A DNA stretch of 64,000 bases from Myrica gale (Eukaryota > Streptophyta > Magnoliopsida > Fagales > Myricaceae), in the NCBI GenBank assembly GCA_963930655.1, contig OZ005613.1:13338501-13402500 (forward strand). Reading direction: 5' to 3'. The position numbers and the translations under genes are program-made. This document shows positions 1-11,605 of the stretch, one piece after another. The first letter of the stretch is position 1. Each line of letters starts with the position of its first letter. The notes beneath the pieces are model-generated. The model had not been told where the DNA came from, searched no databases, and was given only the letters and a program-made list of their open reading frames with translations.

Positions 1-1137
1 TGCACCGTGAAGATTCAAGACATAACAATGTGTGATACTAAATTTGAGATTAATCTAACACGTCAGAAATTAGCATGACATAACCATATCATACAACCAA
101 ATACCAATAGTGAAATCCTTGCAAAAAAAGGAATTTGCATGAGTACGATCAAACAATTGACACTTATAACAAACCAAGCAACAAAAGGCTCCTCGCCACA
201 GGCAACCACTTCACTTCTCAGCGTAAAAAACCCAGCTGACTGTATTACCTTGTCCACTTACCAGCGGCCTGCACTACAAGAAATACCCGCTACAGCCACG
301 CCACAATTCGCGCTCCCTCTATTCCCGTCAGTGAATCCCGGCAATCCTCCATGCTAATGCTTCTCCTTCGAAGCTAGGGGAAACTATTTTAACTTGAAAT
401 CACCACCGCACATTGTGGTGGGATAGACTGAAATTTTATTTACTTGTTTACAAAAGGCATATCATGGCCTCGCCAAACATTTTTGTCTTCCCAAAAAGTA
501 TCATTCGGACGACATCACACGGGATGTATAGATTATATATTTTTTTGTAACAGAATGGAAGTCTTTCCCAAAAACTTTTGTTCGAACAAACATAGTATTG
601 TTCGGACAGGTGTGTGATTTCTGTTATGTTTCCTCTGAATGGAAATTAAAGGTTTAATTTGGTGTAATCTTTTTCAGTTCAATATTGTTTTATATCGTTC
701 AAATAATCGTCAATAATTTCGTTCTTTACCGTTTGCGCGCGTTCAAACCAATTCAGATGAAACCGTTCTTTATAGTTCGAACTTCATGAGCGAAGCGGTT
801 CGTTATCATTATATATCATTCGAATGCGAAGATCGGATCCCTGCCATCTCGAGCAAATGGTAGTACTGATGGGTGTCCGAACCCTTTGTACAACGTTGGA
901 ACAGAGTTATTATTTTTTTCTTTTTTAAAATTAAACAAATAAATATGATTTTTATTAGTAAACTATTAGACATATAATAAAGTTGGTTATGCTGAATAGA
1001 AGACATCAATTTTAATAGCGAAAAGAAAGATATTAAAAATAATAATATCATAAAAGTAATGAAACAAAAAGCATAATAATATTGTAAGCATACCAAATAT
1101 AATATAAATATACATAATAAAATAAATTGTCTGTCAA
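1..1137. other. Intergenic, no gene recognised
   Basis: AT-rich sequence with no supported gene. The only open frames are about 60-95 codons and show no family signature. From about 575 to 830 there are several TTCGAAC-like motifs (for example near 577, 595, 775 and 818), which recur at 6,130-6,200 and 7,540-10,930; see findings. Confidence 0.5.
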
Positions 1138-1420
1138 CTACGGCGAGGCTATGTTGGCTATATCTTCCACATAAATTTCTCCATTTGATCCTCTAGCCGC
1201 GACTCTAGCTCTAGTATAAGCTGCTTCTGCATTTTCCTCTGCTCCTTCTTGCCCTCTTTTTGTTGGAGCTCTTGGTGCTATTGTCGTAAGATGCCTTCTA
1301 TCTCTGCTTGCTTCGCTGATAACTCTTTTAAGTCTCTCTAGCAAATCGCATCACCCAACTCTCTGACTGAGCATGCTGCAGATGGTTAGCAAGATCAGCT
1401 AATACATGTAGCGGTTCCAC
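1138..1420 (-). pseudogene. Short charged helical ORF remnant
   Basis: A 68-codon minus-strand frame (1,138-1,344) rich in Arg, Glu and Ala, with weaker coding-like sequence continuing upstream to about 1,420 in another frame. Its composition resembles the coiled-coil tails of plant retroelement or transposon proteins. I do not recognise a domain. It may belong to the same decayed frame as the coiled-coil segment at 2,526-3,500. Confidence 0.2.
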
Positions 1421-1460
1421 GTTGTCGACAATGATGAAAAAATTGACTTTAAAGCTTAGA

Positions 1461-1549
1461 AATGAAATGAAATGAAATGATGCATTTTATGAAATGTAAT
1501 CATGAAGCATAATTTGCATTTTATGAAATGTAATCATGAAGCATAATTT
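1461..1549. repeat. GAAAT microsatellite plus 34-bp tandem duplication
   Basis: A short run of GAAAT units (1,461-1,481) is followed by a 34-bp segment present twice in perfect tandem (1,482-1,515 and 1,516-1,549). The unit itself contains GAAATG, so the duplication probably grew from replication slippage. Confidence 0.85.
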
Positions 1550-1599
1550 GAAGACAATGTAAGTTCAAAGCATCAAAATATTATAAAATTTTACGAATC

Positions 1600-2320
1600 A
1601 AAGTAAATCAATTATGAACAAATCAAAGGGCATTTGCATCTAAAAATCCAAAATTCCTTCTCAGTTCACAAAATTTATCATACCTCAAGGGTTTTTTACA
1701 AATATCAGCCATTGATGCTACAGGCCCTCTCAATAGGCAAAGATTTAGCCGAGAACACTTTATTGCTTCATTGTTCTTGAATCCTACAGCACAAGCAAGA
1801 AAGGATTTTTGGTACCCAAGCATTCTTGGGTCATTTGGCGTTAGCCTTGGTTCCCTTTGAAACTCATTTCTTCTTGAGAGACATACTCACAAGTTTCTTA
1901 ATAGGGCAATCAAATATGAGATATACATTATTGTCGCAAAAATGGTATTCTTGTATAGGTGTACGAAAAGACATAGCATTCACAAAATAATTATTAAAAT
2001 ATTTTTGGTTAATAGAAGGCTTGTAGTCTAAGTCACTTTTGTCAAATACACATCTTTAACTTCTAAGAATCAAATTCAAAGATTTTCATGAGTAAACTTC
2101 TCGAAGATCTTATTTCAAAGAATAATCTTGTTATCCAAGATATCCTTATCTTTTGCAAAATCAAAAACTTTTTGTTAATTAAGCAAATCATTTTCATCCC
2201 TCAAATCATTTTTCTCATTTTGCAATAACTCAAATTCTTTTGAAATCAAAATGAGTTTCTTTTTCAAGGATATATATTTCGAACTAAAATTTTCAAATGA
2301 AAAATTTAACTTCTAATCTT
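1600..2320 (-). pseudogene. Degenerate Ty1/copia gag (zinc-knuckle region)
   Basis: Reading the minus strand in shifting frames gives a recognisable order of copia/Sirevirus-type gag pieces: a Lys/Glu/Asn-rich stretch, then SQR-like text with CVFDKSDLDYKP (about 2,010-2,070), then a damaged zinc knuckle HFC...FDCPIKK (about 1,905-1,960, with key Cys and His residues replaced), then the conserved AWVPK tail (near 1,815). Stops and frameshifts interrupt every frame, so this is not a working gene. Assignment rests on motif order, which is typical of this gag family. No LTRs were found around it, so it is a fragment. Confidence 0.5.
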
Positions 2321-2525
2321 TAGTTTTTAACCCATTTTACGAATTAGTCACTGAATTTCAAAAATTTAAATTTCAATCACTGAATTTTTAACCTCTCAAA
2401 TAATTAGTCATTTTCTCACTCAACCGTTACTTTACCTAAAGGTAACACCCACATGTCAGCGTTTTTGCTCAGGTGACTTGTTTTTTTTTATTTCACATCC
2501 TCAGCCCACTCAGCTTGCGAATTAT

Positions 2526-3500
2526 TCAACTGTAATATTCGTGAAACCAAGTATACGGTAGCTGATCTACTCCTTGCCTTAACCTATGATTCTCCTTCTT
2601 AGCTTCTTGTGCTTCTATAGCTGGCTGCCAAACTGCAAGATATAGCCCAGCTTTAGCACTCATGGCTCTTGCTTCTGCTGCCTCTGCTGCTGCAATTCTC
2701 GACTTAAACTTGTGGAGCTCAGCTTTTAGCAGGCTACCACTATTTATGCTTTGGTGTCTTTTACTCAAACCTAATTCATCTCAATTTTTAGTTTGTGCAG
2801 CCTAGGACTGCAGGATCGGAAATTCGGTCCGATTTTTGGACCGAAATGTGGTCGAACCGGATTTTCGGTCCTACTAATATAGAGGAACGGACCCGACCAC
2901 TTATAAGTGGTCCGGTCCGGTCTTGTAGAAAGCGGTCCGGTTTGGACCACTTAAGTGGTCCAAACCAGATTTATTTTTTTAAAATAAAAATAAAAAACAG
3001 TTTTTAAAAAATATTTTCTTATTTAAAAAAAATCTCTGCGCAAAGCTGCTCTTCGCACTGCAACTCTGGGCAGGCTCAGTGCGCAGAGCTCCTCTGCGCA
3101 CTGCAGCTCTGCTCTGCACCTTATATACGTTTGTTTTTAAAAAATATGAAATGCGGTCCGGTTTGGTTGCTAAAAATCATAGACCGGACCGCATTAATTC
3201 GGTTTTATGAATTCGGTCCAGATCGGACCGGATTCATCTGATAAAAATCACAAAACCGGTCTGGTCCGGTTCTGCTCAGCCCTAGTGCGGCCCATGCCAC
3301 CTCCTCCTTTTAAGTGTTTCAACAACACAGACATGCCAAGTGGCCCACCTCCTCCTATAAGTTTTTAAGCTCTACTTTTAACTGATTTACTTTCATTTCT
3401 AATGCCACTATGTAAACTGATTGATACAAGTAATTTCTTTCCTTAACTTCCAAATCTGCTCAAAGCTGATTGAGATCGTGTATCATATTAGGAGTAGATT
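2526..3500 (-). pseudogene. Decayed coiled-coil ORF split by a hAT insertion
   Basis: The minus strand carries coiled-coil-like text on both sides of the hAT element at 2,803-3,284. Upstream (about 3,340-3,500) is a frame with LNQL, ADLEVKERN and KVNQLKVELKN-like heptads broken by stops. Downstream (2,526-2,768) is an 80-codon open frame with ELHKFKSRIAAAEAAEARA and EAKKENHRLRQ heptads, ending in QLPYTWFHEY. The two halves plausibly were one reading frame before the insertion. The family is not identified; tails like this are common in plant retroelement and transposon proteins. Confidence 0.35.
2803..3284. mobile_element. Non-autonomous hAT-like element (482 bp)
   Basis: The ends are imperfect terminal inverted repeats: TAGGACTGCAG on the left and, read from the right end inward, TAGGGCTGAGCAG. 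They are flanked by 8-bp direct repeats GTGCAGCC (2,795-2,802) and GTGCGGCC (3,285-3,292), matching at 7 of 8 bases. Eight-bp duplications are the hAT hallmark. The interior is full of GGTCCG/CGGACC motifs in both orientations near both ends, around an AT-rich and CTGCGCA-rich core. It has no transposase, so it would need one in trans. Confidence 0.75.
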
Positions 3501-3509
3501 TCTTAGTTA

Positions 3510-4550
3510 AACAGTGTTATAGTGGTAGACCTTTATAGCAGTTGACCGATACATTGAGAAATATTTTTAAATGGCTAATTTTCTTTCGTGGCCTATATAA
3601 AAGATCGCTTTAGATATTTTCATCAAACTTTGAACATCCAAACATTTGATTTATCCTTAAAAGAACAGAAAAAGGCTTAATTTTCAAATCAAAACCTTTT
3701 TTCTCATATTATTCACAAAATGTTTCATTTTACATCCATGTCATTATGTTAAGCAAAAGATATAAAGTATATCATTTTCTTATACACTCTTTTGAGAGAG
3801 TTAAATTCTCTTATCTCTTCTTTCTAAAATGTGTGATTCCTTTAGTGAAGTTGCTCCATCAAAATAAAAATTAGAAATAAATAAATAAAATAGAATTTAT
3901 ATATTTTTATTTAAAAAATATTACTTTTCATTTAAATTTTAAATTTTTTAATGTTTTCAATAATTTGTCTTGAAATGACATTTTAGATAATTTTTTTATA
4001 TAATTTACAATCATGTCATAATTGATTATTTTTTAAATACGAGGGAGGTAATAAAATAAATTTGAAGAGCAAAAGTATTCTCTAGACATAAATATCTGTC
4101 TGCAATGATATTTTCTCCAATAGTCTTGTGGCGAGAATTGGTCCGAGGGGGGACTTATATTGCCGCAGTGGGGGTGGTCCAGTCCCTTGTGGGTGGCATT
4201 GGTCAACGAATGCCTTTCAGATATAGATGGGTGTTAAATATCTGTTTTGTCCTGTAATAATGAAATCATAAAAAGTAACTTCTAGCCAGTAGCCACCCTG
4301 AAGAGGGCCAAATTAAAGCAAGGAAACCCGCAACTGAGACGTTATTTCAGTACTCCTTCAATGCTCCCTAAGGACAACTACCGCCATTGCTAACGTGATC
4401 ATCATCATACGGCAGGCTGAAGAGTTTCTTCCTCAGCATCGAGTAGTACTGCTTTTAGCTTTATCTTTTAGCAGGTGCTTCTATTAAGCTTCTTTTCTTT
4501 TAGCTTTTCAATTAAAACTTGGGAGTGATGTGAATTAATAATTATTTTTA
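3510..4550. other. Intergenic, no gene recognised
   Basis: AT-rich sequence with long A/T runs (about 3,860-4,060) and a somewhat GC-richer stretch near 4,120-4,420. No open frame or repeat structure that I can name. Confidence 0.4.
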
Positions 4551-4554
4551 AGGA

Positions 4555-4780
4555 ATAAATGTAAAATCAGTCTCTATGTTATACGTAAAAATCGTTTTAG
4601 TCTTTATGATAAGAAAAACATCGATTTAGTCCCTGTGATTCTATTTTCGTTTGTTATTGGTCCTACATCAAGGACTGATTTTATCACTTTCTGAAATCAT
4701 AGGTACTAAATTGATGTTTTTCATATCACATGGACTAAATCGATTTTTGCGTATAGTATAAGAACCAATTTTGCATTTAT
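4555..4780. repeat. Palindromic fold-back MITE
   Basis: Two arms of 86 bp, 4,555-4,640 and 4,695-4,780, are imperfect reverse complements separated by a 54-bp loop. The arm text (TTTAGTCC...GTGAT, AAAAATCG, GTAAAATC) is of the kind seen in high-copy plant fold-back elements. No clear target duplication was identified. Confidence 0.7.
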
Positions 4781-4785
4781 CATTT

Positions 4786-5880
4786 TTTTAAAGTATATTT
4801 TGATAGAGGAATCCTAATAGAATAATTTTAAAAAAAATTAAAAATTGAAAGAACAAAATTTAAAAAATTTGAAATTGAAAAATATTAAAATTGAAGGACT
4901 AAAATAATAATTTTTCTTTTTCTATTGAGATTTCTGCGAACAGGATGCATTCTAGCTACAAGTACTGGCTTTGAATTGTTTAATGCGCGACAATGACTAA
5001 TTAGCGATTTCTTGCATGATAAGGACTGCACAGTACGTTTTGATCAAAATTTCAACCCAAATGTCAAAATCGAGGATTTTGGTAGAAACTTATCCGGAAA
5101 ATTACTTGTTAAAGCAAATCATCAACACCAAAACATTATAACTTCAAGTCAATAATCGATGTGACAGCTTTTCTTTTCTTTTTTTCCACTACCCGCTTTC
5201 CTACCCCAAAAAAAGACCGGTTGATGAAGTATCCTATGGTTATTCATGCTGAATCCAAGCACTCCTTTTTTCTTTTTCTTTTTTAACATCTATATTTATA
5301 TATTAAAAAAATTACACAAAAAAATTACAAGCTAGAAAAACAAAGAAAGACCCACAAGAGGCTTTACGAACGGCGAGTTGAGGGGTCAACAATAAAGTGG
5401 TTTTAAAAAAGGATACAAGATCCTCGGATGTGTCGGCATTGAATATCTTAAGTAATAATAGAGTTTACCAAAATTTAAATCTACAATCAATGTCGTGTTT
5501 GAACTTCAAAATTTTGGAGATTTAAAAATTTTAATATATAAAATTATAAAAAGTAAAGAAAGATAATTTAAATGAATTTAGTAAAAAAATTCTCACTATC
5601 TACAATTGGACATTTACAACAAACGTGTTAAAATCCATCCCTAGGCATCGTGGAACCATATCCTAAGGATCTAAATTGGGGACATCAGAGGTTGTTCATG
5701 TCTAAGCTAGAAGTTATCATAATAATCCTTACTCCTTATGAAGCCATCTCCTAAGTATCTAACTTAGGACGTTAGAGACTCTTAAGAAGAAGGTTGAGTC
5801 ATTGATTTAGGACATTACTAGAAGCACTACGTCACATTTGAATTTTTGAGACCCATTGTTTTGGAAACCTAAAAATTCAT
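4786..5880. other. Intergenic, no gene recognised
   Basis: AT-rich sequence with poly-pyrimidine runs (5,170-5,290). The stretch 5,630-5,830 contains two loosely similar phrases (CCTAAGGATCTAAATTGGG near 5,660 and CTAAGTATCTAACTTAGG near 5,750), suggesting an old local duplication. No coding signal. Confidence 0.35.
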
Positions 5881-5886
5881 CCCAAA

Positions 5887-6078
5887 AAGGTTATGTTTGT
5901 AAAATGTTTGGTATTAGGTTTAGTGTTGGTATTGGGTTTAGTGAAAAAGTGAAGATAAAGTTAATTTTTTATAGTGAAAAGTTATGATTTGATAAGAGAG
6001 AGAGAGAGATTATATTGTAGTATTTTATTGTGATTTGGTGAAATATTTTGTGAAATATTGTTAGCAAACGCACCCAAA
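5887..6078. mobile_element. MITE, same family as the element at 32,070
   Basis: This 192-bp segment begins AAGGTTATGTTTG and ends with CAAACGCACCC, which read inward from the right is GGGTGCGTTTG, a matching short terminal inverted repeat. The interior (TTAGTG repeats, GAGAGAGATTATATTGTAGTATTTTATTGTGA) aligns along its length with 32,070-32,272. Two independent copies in the window support a real dispersed family. Confidence 0.65.
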
Positions 6079-6439
6079 GTATTACACTACATCTAATGGT
6101 TGGCTACAACTTTGCATTTAAGTAATTTCATTCGAAGGTTTGTATTATACCGTTCGATGTTTTCTTTTTGTCATTCGATGATTCCGTTTTCTGTTCAAAG
6201 TTTTTGTTTGATGTTATTATTTACCATTCTAACGGATTTTTTTCCAGATTAATAGAAAATTTCAAAACATTCTAGAGTATCTTTTTCTTCTTTACAAGCT
6301 CCAAAGGTCACACCTATGACTACGAAGCAGAGTCAGGCGCAGATGTTTTTTTTTTCTAAGTTCAGGCGCAGATGTTTAAGTGACAATTAGTGGTTGAAAG
6401 GTTGGCTGTCACACTAGACTTATGCGACTATTCATTTAA

Positions 6440-7330
6440 AGGCGGCACCATCCATCAAATCCTTGTCCACCAGGGTTGGGAGCGCATGTTCTCTTAGACC
6501 AGCCACCCGTACACACTTCTTGTCTAAGAGTTCTATGCAACATTACAGGAGGTTGATAATGACACTGACAAGTGGGAGGTCTCCATCTAGGGAGTTCGGG
6601 TTAGTATTTCCCCCAACATCATCTCCCAGTACTTGGGCATTCATAGGTGAGTAGGGGCCTATCCTTTTGTCGAGCCTTCTGTGGCATTGTTGGCTAAAGA
6701 GATCTTCCAACTTATGACGGGAGAGTATCATTTATTGGTCCAATCATCTGTGTTGCAAAAATCTCTACCCGGCTTTTGGCATATGCTCCAACATTGTCCC
6801 ACAGCTCCATCACACATAGTGCACAGCCCACCAAGAACAATTGATGTTGATGGTAGCGGGTCTGGAGCCGTTTGACCTCCATCTCTTCATGTTCTTGACG
6901 ATCTGGACCGAGGCTTAGTCGACGAGTCTAGAGGGTCTACCATATGAGGTGATGTAGAGCTAGTTTTTGCTGGATGATGAGGGTGTAGTTAGGTGTCATT
7001 AGTCAACGATGACTCTACTCGGCCCAATCAACATTGTGACGGCTCGACGTAGCTTCACACACAGAAGAGGGCCACATCGTCCAAGTACTACACCACAGCC
7101 AGAGGTTCCAACTCGAGAGGAGCTGGTCGAGTTTTCCACTAGAGCAGCGCATTCTTGACTGCCACAAGTAGTAGCTTTGCATAAGGACGTAAAGAGGCGT
7201 ATTCGAGCAGGTCATCGCTCTCCTGATCAATAGTCTGGCGGCAATGGACAAGAGACTTAGTCGGATTGACTCGAGGCAGCAGACACGGGAAGAGGCTTTA
7301 AAGGACGACCGGGAAGACATCATAGAAATG
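6440..7330 (+). pseudogene. Broken plant transposon protein frame
   Basis: Plus-strand translation, with several stops and frame changes, gives an order typical of the 'putative plant transposon protein' domain found in plant gag-like proteins: QGWERMF (about 6,475), EFYATLQEVDNDTDKWEVSI and GVRVSISPNIISQYLGI (6,530-6,650), then an HNIVPQLHHT-like stretch (6,790-6,820), a hydrophobic FDLHLFMFLTIWTEA segment (6,870-6,920) and a SLEGLPYEVM segment (6,925-6,955). A charged helical tail follows to about 7,320. The sequence is GC-richer than its surroundings, as expected of former coding DNA. It is clearly inactive. The family assignment is from memory of the domain pattern. Confidence 0.45.
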
Positions 7331-7949
7331 AGGCTTAATGGTCTTATTTATTTTTTAGTTTATGCATATTTTTACTTGGTAATTAAATTATTATTAAAAA
7401 AGCAATAACACAAAATATTAGGAAATCTTGTAATAATATGAAAAACTATTATCATATGAAATAAAGATAATAAGAAATAATTTTTATCATATAAAATTAT
7501 TATCATATTAAGAAATCTCTAAATCAAATTACATAAAATTATTTGACGTTCGAACGTTAAAAAACATTAGAACTTATGGTAATACTGACGATATCGTTTT
7601 ATGCTAGAGATAACTATTCCAACGTGTAGGCATAAAACGTTCGAACGTTTTCTCTGATCATCATTAGAACGCGTTGTAACGATTCGTTATAAAAGAACAA
7701 ACAGTGATTAGACTATCATTCGAACATGTCGTTACACTCGAAATGACTATGCTTTATGATCGCATAGTCGTTCGAATGGTTTGTACATGAACCTTAGAAT
7801 GGTTATTCAAATAAAATAGTAAAATGACTTAAAAATATAAAATTTATTAAAATCAAATATTTATATTTATATATTGTTTAATAGTACCTTATACTTATAT
7901 TTACATATAATACTTATATATAAAATAATTATATATATACACACACACT
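7331..7949. other. Intergenic with palindromic TTCGAACG motifs
   Basis: AT-rich. Between 7,540 and 7,790 there are at least four CGTTCGAACG-like motifs (near 7,548, 7,648, 7,725 and 7,768). The end holds a short TA/CA microsatellite (about 7,917-7,948). No gene recognised. Confidence 0.5.
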
Positions 7950-8630
7950 ACATTGACGTCGTACAGGATATTAAGTGCTAATGATAAATAGTAATAGTTA
8001 GTACTAATTGTATTTTTATACGGTTAATAACATTGTGTCTATGATTTGTTACACAACATAACAACAAACTCCTATTAGTACGAATAAGATTTACATAATC
8101 ATATACTTGTGTTATTTACATTGAGTTTATTATACTTACACATTATTAAGTAGTAATAAGATTTTCATACTCCTATACATGTGTTGTGATACGTACATAC
8201 ATGTTTAAATAACATTGTGCTTGTAATTTATTACGAACATCATTATGTAGTAAATAGATTTTCATATATGTACTATCATACTTACAAAGTTAATAATATT
8301 GTGTTTAGAGTGATACTTACACATCACTAAGTAGTAATAAGATTTTCATACTCTCATACATGTGTTATGATACTTACAAGTGTTTGTAATTACATACACA
8401 TCATTAAGTACTAATAAAATTTTCAAACTCTATTAGTACTTAATACTTAACACTCTCATACATGTACTATCATACTTACACATATAAATGTACTGTGTTT
8501 ATTATACTTATACATACTTAAGTACTAAAAATATTTTCATACTCCTATACACGTGTGCTATAATACATCTATAGTCAATAAAATTGTGCTTATAATTTAA
8601 TTACATATCATTTAAGTAATAATCACATTA
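7950..8630. repeat. Degenerate AT-rich tandem array
   Basis: A phrase like AAGTAGTAATAAGATTTTCA, followed by a CATACATGTGTTATGATACTTACA-like phrase, recurs at about 8,148, 8,245, 8,329, 8,405 and 8,520. Spacings are about 97, 84, 76 and 115 bp, so this is an old, length-variable minisatellite rather than a clean satellite. A weaker copy is near 8,075. Confidence 0.6.
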
Positions 8631-8639
8631 TTTTTAAGT

Positions 8640-9410
8640 TTTGGAGAATTTAGTTCAAAAAAAAAATATATCGGTCGAACATTAAAAAGTAAGAAACAAC
8701 ACTATTTCGTTATCGCAGCACAGTTCGAACGGACTTATGATAACCGTGGAAACATTGTTTGACAACTAACGACGCCGTGCAGAAAAAAAATACCATTTGA
8801 ACATACAAAAACAGAGTTTGAACGGATATTTATGGCAAAATTCTTTCCGTCTCTTTTTTGGCGTACTGTGCTAACATAAATCAAGAACTTTTGAACAGAC
8901 GCCCGAAACACAAGTACCACAGACGAGACTATGAACCCCATTTCACCGCAACCTCTCAAAACACTAAAAAAAAGTCCAATTTTCTGTTGGCATCATTTCT
9001 TACGTTTTTTGTCTTGTTGTTGTAGGAAAATACTCAATGATGAAGCTTGCTTGTGTTTTGAGGTGAGTTTTATCAATTTAATCAGTGAATTTATTAGTTT
9101 TTAGGTATACATTTTCAATTGTTGTACCTTGAATTTGTGGAAGAAATTGGCATTTAAATGCTCATTGGTAGTTTCATATGTGTTTAGGGGTGTCGAATGC
9201 ATGTTGTAAAAGTAAAAATATGTTTTAGGGATTGATTGAGAGTTTTTGTATCATTGCTCTTGCAGTCATTTTCGTAGTCTTTGCACAGTGTTTGAACCCT
9301 ATAAAATTTCAGCTCGAATGATGTTAAAATGTTAAATTTTCATGGATGACACCTACGTTTGAATGGAAGATTTTACACCGTTCAGACAGATTGTTTTTTT
9401 TAATTTTTTA
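8640..9410. other. Intergenic, no gene recognised
   Basis: AT-rich sequence with further TTCGAAC/TTTGAAC motifs at about 8,673, 8,720, 8,797, 8,815, 8,890 and 9,356. The open frame on the minus strand (8,735-8,959) has no recognisable signature. Confidence 0.4.
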
Positions 9411-9960
9411 GAAAGGTTAAAACTTTTGCATTCTGCACCACAAATGTAAATAAAAGGTGTTGGGTCTCAGGGTTTTTGCATCACTATAACAATATTAACA
9501 TCTAGAAGAAACTAATGGAGAGAATAACAAAAGATGATATAACATTTCCATACCGTCAGATTTCATTGTGTGGAAAAAAATAGAGAGCAATATTTTGGTA
9601 AGTAGGGTCGGACTTCTGAAAACATTGTGGCCACAGATCAAACCTACAAAGCAGTTCTGGATAAAATAATTGTGGCATCAAATTCTCCTCCTTCAATCTA
9701 TAGCATGCTAAGAATTGTTTTGTAGGTGTGAAGTGTGGTCAAAAAGTTTTCAGAAGTCTGGCCCTACTTGCCAAAGTATTGCTCTATATTTCTTTCCATA
9801 CAATCAAAGATGACGGTTTGGAAAATGTTGGATCAGTTTTAGTTATTATCTCCATTAGTTTCCTCTGGATCTTAATATTGTAACAATGATGCAAAACTAT
9901 TTGGGGCTCAGGACCTTTCATTTAGATTTGTCGTGCAGAATGCATAACTTTTAATTTTCC
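9411..9960. repeat. Long inverted repeat (fold-back), arms about 250 bp
   Basis: The arm 9,411-9,658 is an imperfect reverse complement of 9,711-9,960, separated by 52 bp. Shared landmarks include GCATTCTGCAC, ACAATATTAA, GAAACTAATGGAGA, AGAGCAATA, GACTTCTGAAAAC and CCTACAAA. By eye roughly 80-85% of positions match. Transcribed, this would fold into a long hairpin. It could be a fold-back transposable element or an inverted duplication; no coding frame lies in it. Confidence 0.85.
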
Positions 9961-9964
9961 TATA

Positions 9965-11600
9965 AAATAAAATAAAAATGTTTTGATCGTGTTCGAACGA
10001 GAACAATCCATCTGAACAATGTAAACATAATAGATATAATCATTCACATGCATCAGTTTTGACTAAGCCTTAGTTTTTCCTAGCCTAGGGATTGGAGCAC
10101 CTTCTCTGAGAAGGACATTGAGTTGTTATATAGGTAAGTTATATATATTTTTTATTCTGCTCACTTTCTTTAAATGATTATTTTTCCCAATAATTTATGC
10201 ATTATATTGATTACAATTTCTAATTCAGGAAGATGAGGATGCAATAACAATTGCAAAAGGTCTTGACGCAGTTAATTAGACCCACCATGAAGGTCAAGAT
10301 AGACTATTTGTTTTATTTTAATTATGCCGATATTTTTTTGAATATTGTGGCTAATTATTTAACATTACATTTTGTTAATAATTTATTTTTTAATTTAAAA
10401 AATGAAAATAAATTTGCTCCAACATTAAATGTAGCGTTCGGACGGTATTGCAATTCGACGTTCAATCAAATTTGAACGATTCAACAATTTCGTTCGTTGA
10501 CTGATCGAACACTACTTTTTGGCATTTTCGAACGCCTGCATCTAGTATCAGACGGACGTGACTATTGGAACGTAAACAAAACGTGATCGAATGTGTATTT
10601 TCAACATCTAAAACCGTTTAAACGTATTTGACAGAAAGCGTTGCAATGCATTAAAATGGTTGCAAACGTTTTCTTTTATTGCACTAAAACAGTTTCGGAA
10701 GCATCGAATGTCAAATTATTGTTTCAATTTGAACGGTTATTCTCCTTATCGAATGGAGATAAACTTACCGTTTGATGACGATTGAACGTTTCACATAACC
10801 ATTGGAAGTCGTTTAAACATTTACGTTCGAAAGTGTTCGAAAGGTAACATTCTTTTGAGATGAAAATGTGTACATCCCGAAAGGGTACTTTTTGGAACAA
10901 ATTTTTTCGTCCCAACAAAAATTTTTGTACTGAAGTATAACTCTGTTCAGTTTGTTATCTTTAATTTATATAATTTCCAATTCAAGTCTTTTAGTTTATC
11001 TTTTAGCTATCTTTAACTCAAGTTATCAGTTTTTATCTTTTAATTAATTTTCCAATTCCAGCTTTTTTGTTTAGGCATAATTAGACCCAAAGTCTGTGTG
11101 GTATTGAACAATTGTAAATAAGATTCCGAGATAAGAAAAACGATAAATAGCTCCTTGAGATTGATATTCTATTGATATGGATAACGCTATACATTTTCTT
11201 GTGTGAGATTTACCAAATGGAGCGGGTATCCAAAATACTTATGCGGAAGCTCCCATTTACAGGAATATCGGTTGCTCGTCTTATAGCCCAAGATCCATGA
11301 ATCATAAACACTGCTCTCAAGTCGTTCAGGAGGCTACCAGAGTCTTCTTGTGAATTTCACCCTTCAGAACCAAGGTTAAAAGATGGAAGACTTTGATGCC
11401 TTGAGATAAAAGTTCTTCTCTGTGAGACTGTTTAAAATATGTCGAATGAATAATCTCTCTACGTTTGTTTTCTTAAATAAACGTATGTAAGAATCTCATA
11501 CAGAGAATCTCAATGAGAGAAATCAGCTAATTTTGAATTCAAATTTGACACTTGGATAAGATAAGATATTCAACTATAATTCAAACTTCAGCTTATATTT
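9965..11600. other. Intergenic, possible old LTR sequence at right end
   Basis: From 10,430 to 10,930 the sequence is dense in TTCGAACG-like motifs (for example near 10,434, 10,470, 10,523, 10,583, 10,818 and 10,830). From about 11,100 to 11,600 the sequence adjoins the LTR-like match at 11,606 and may be the body of the copia element's 3' LTR, but I found no second copy to prove it. Confidence 0.35.
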
Positions 11601-11605
11601 AAATA

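Noticed and set aside
139..357. 72-codon plus-strand open frame
   Set aside because: No recognisable family, no splice context and overlaps an equally long frame on the other strand; chance ORF.
1482..1549. Short direct repeats as a CRISPR array
   Set aside because: Adjoining tandem copies without spacers in a plant-type genome.
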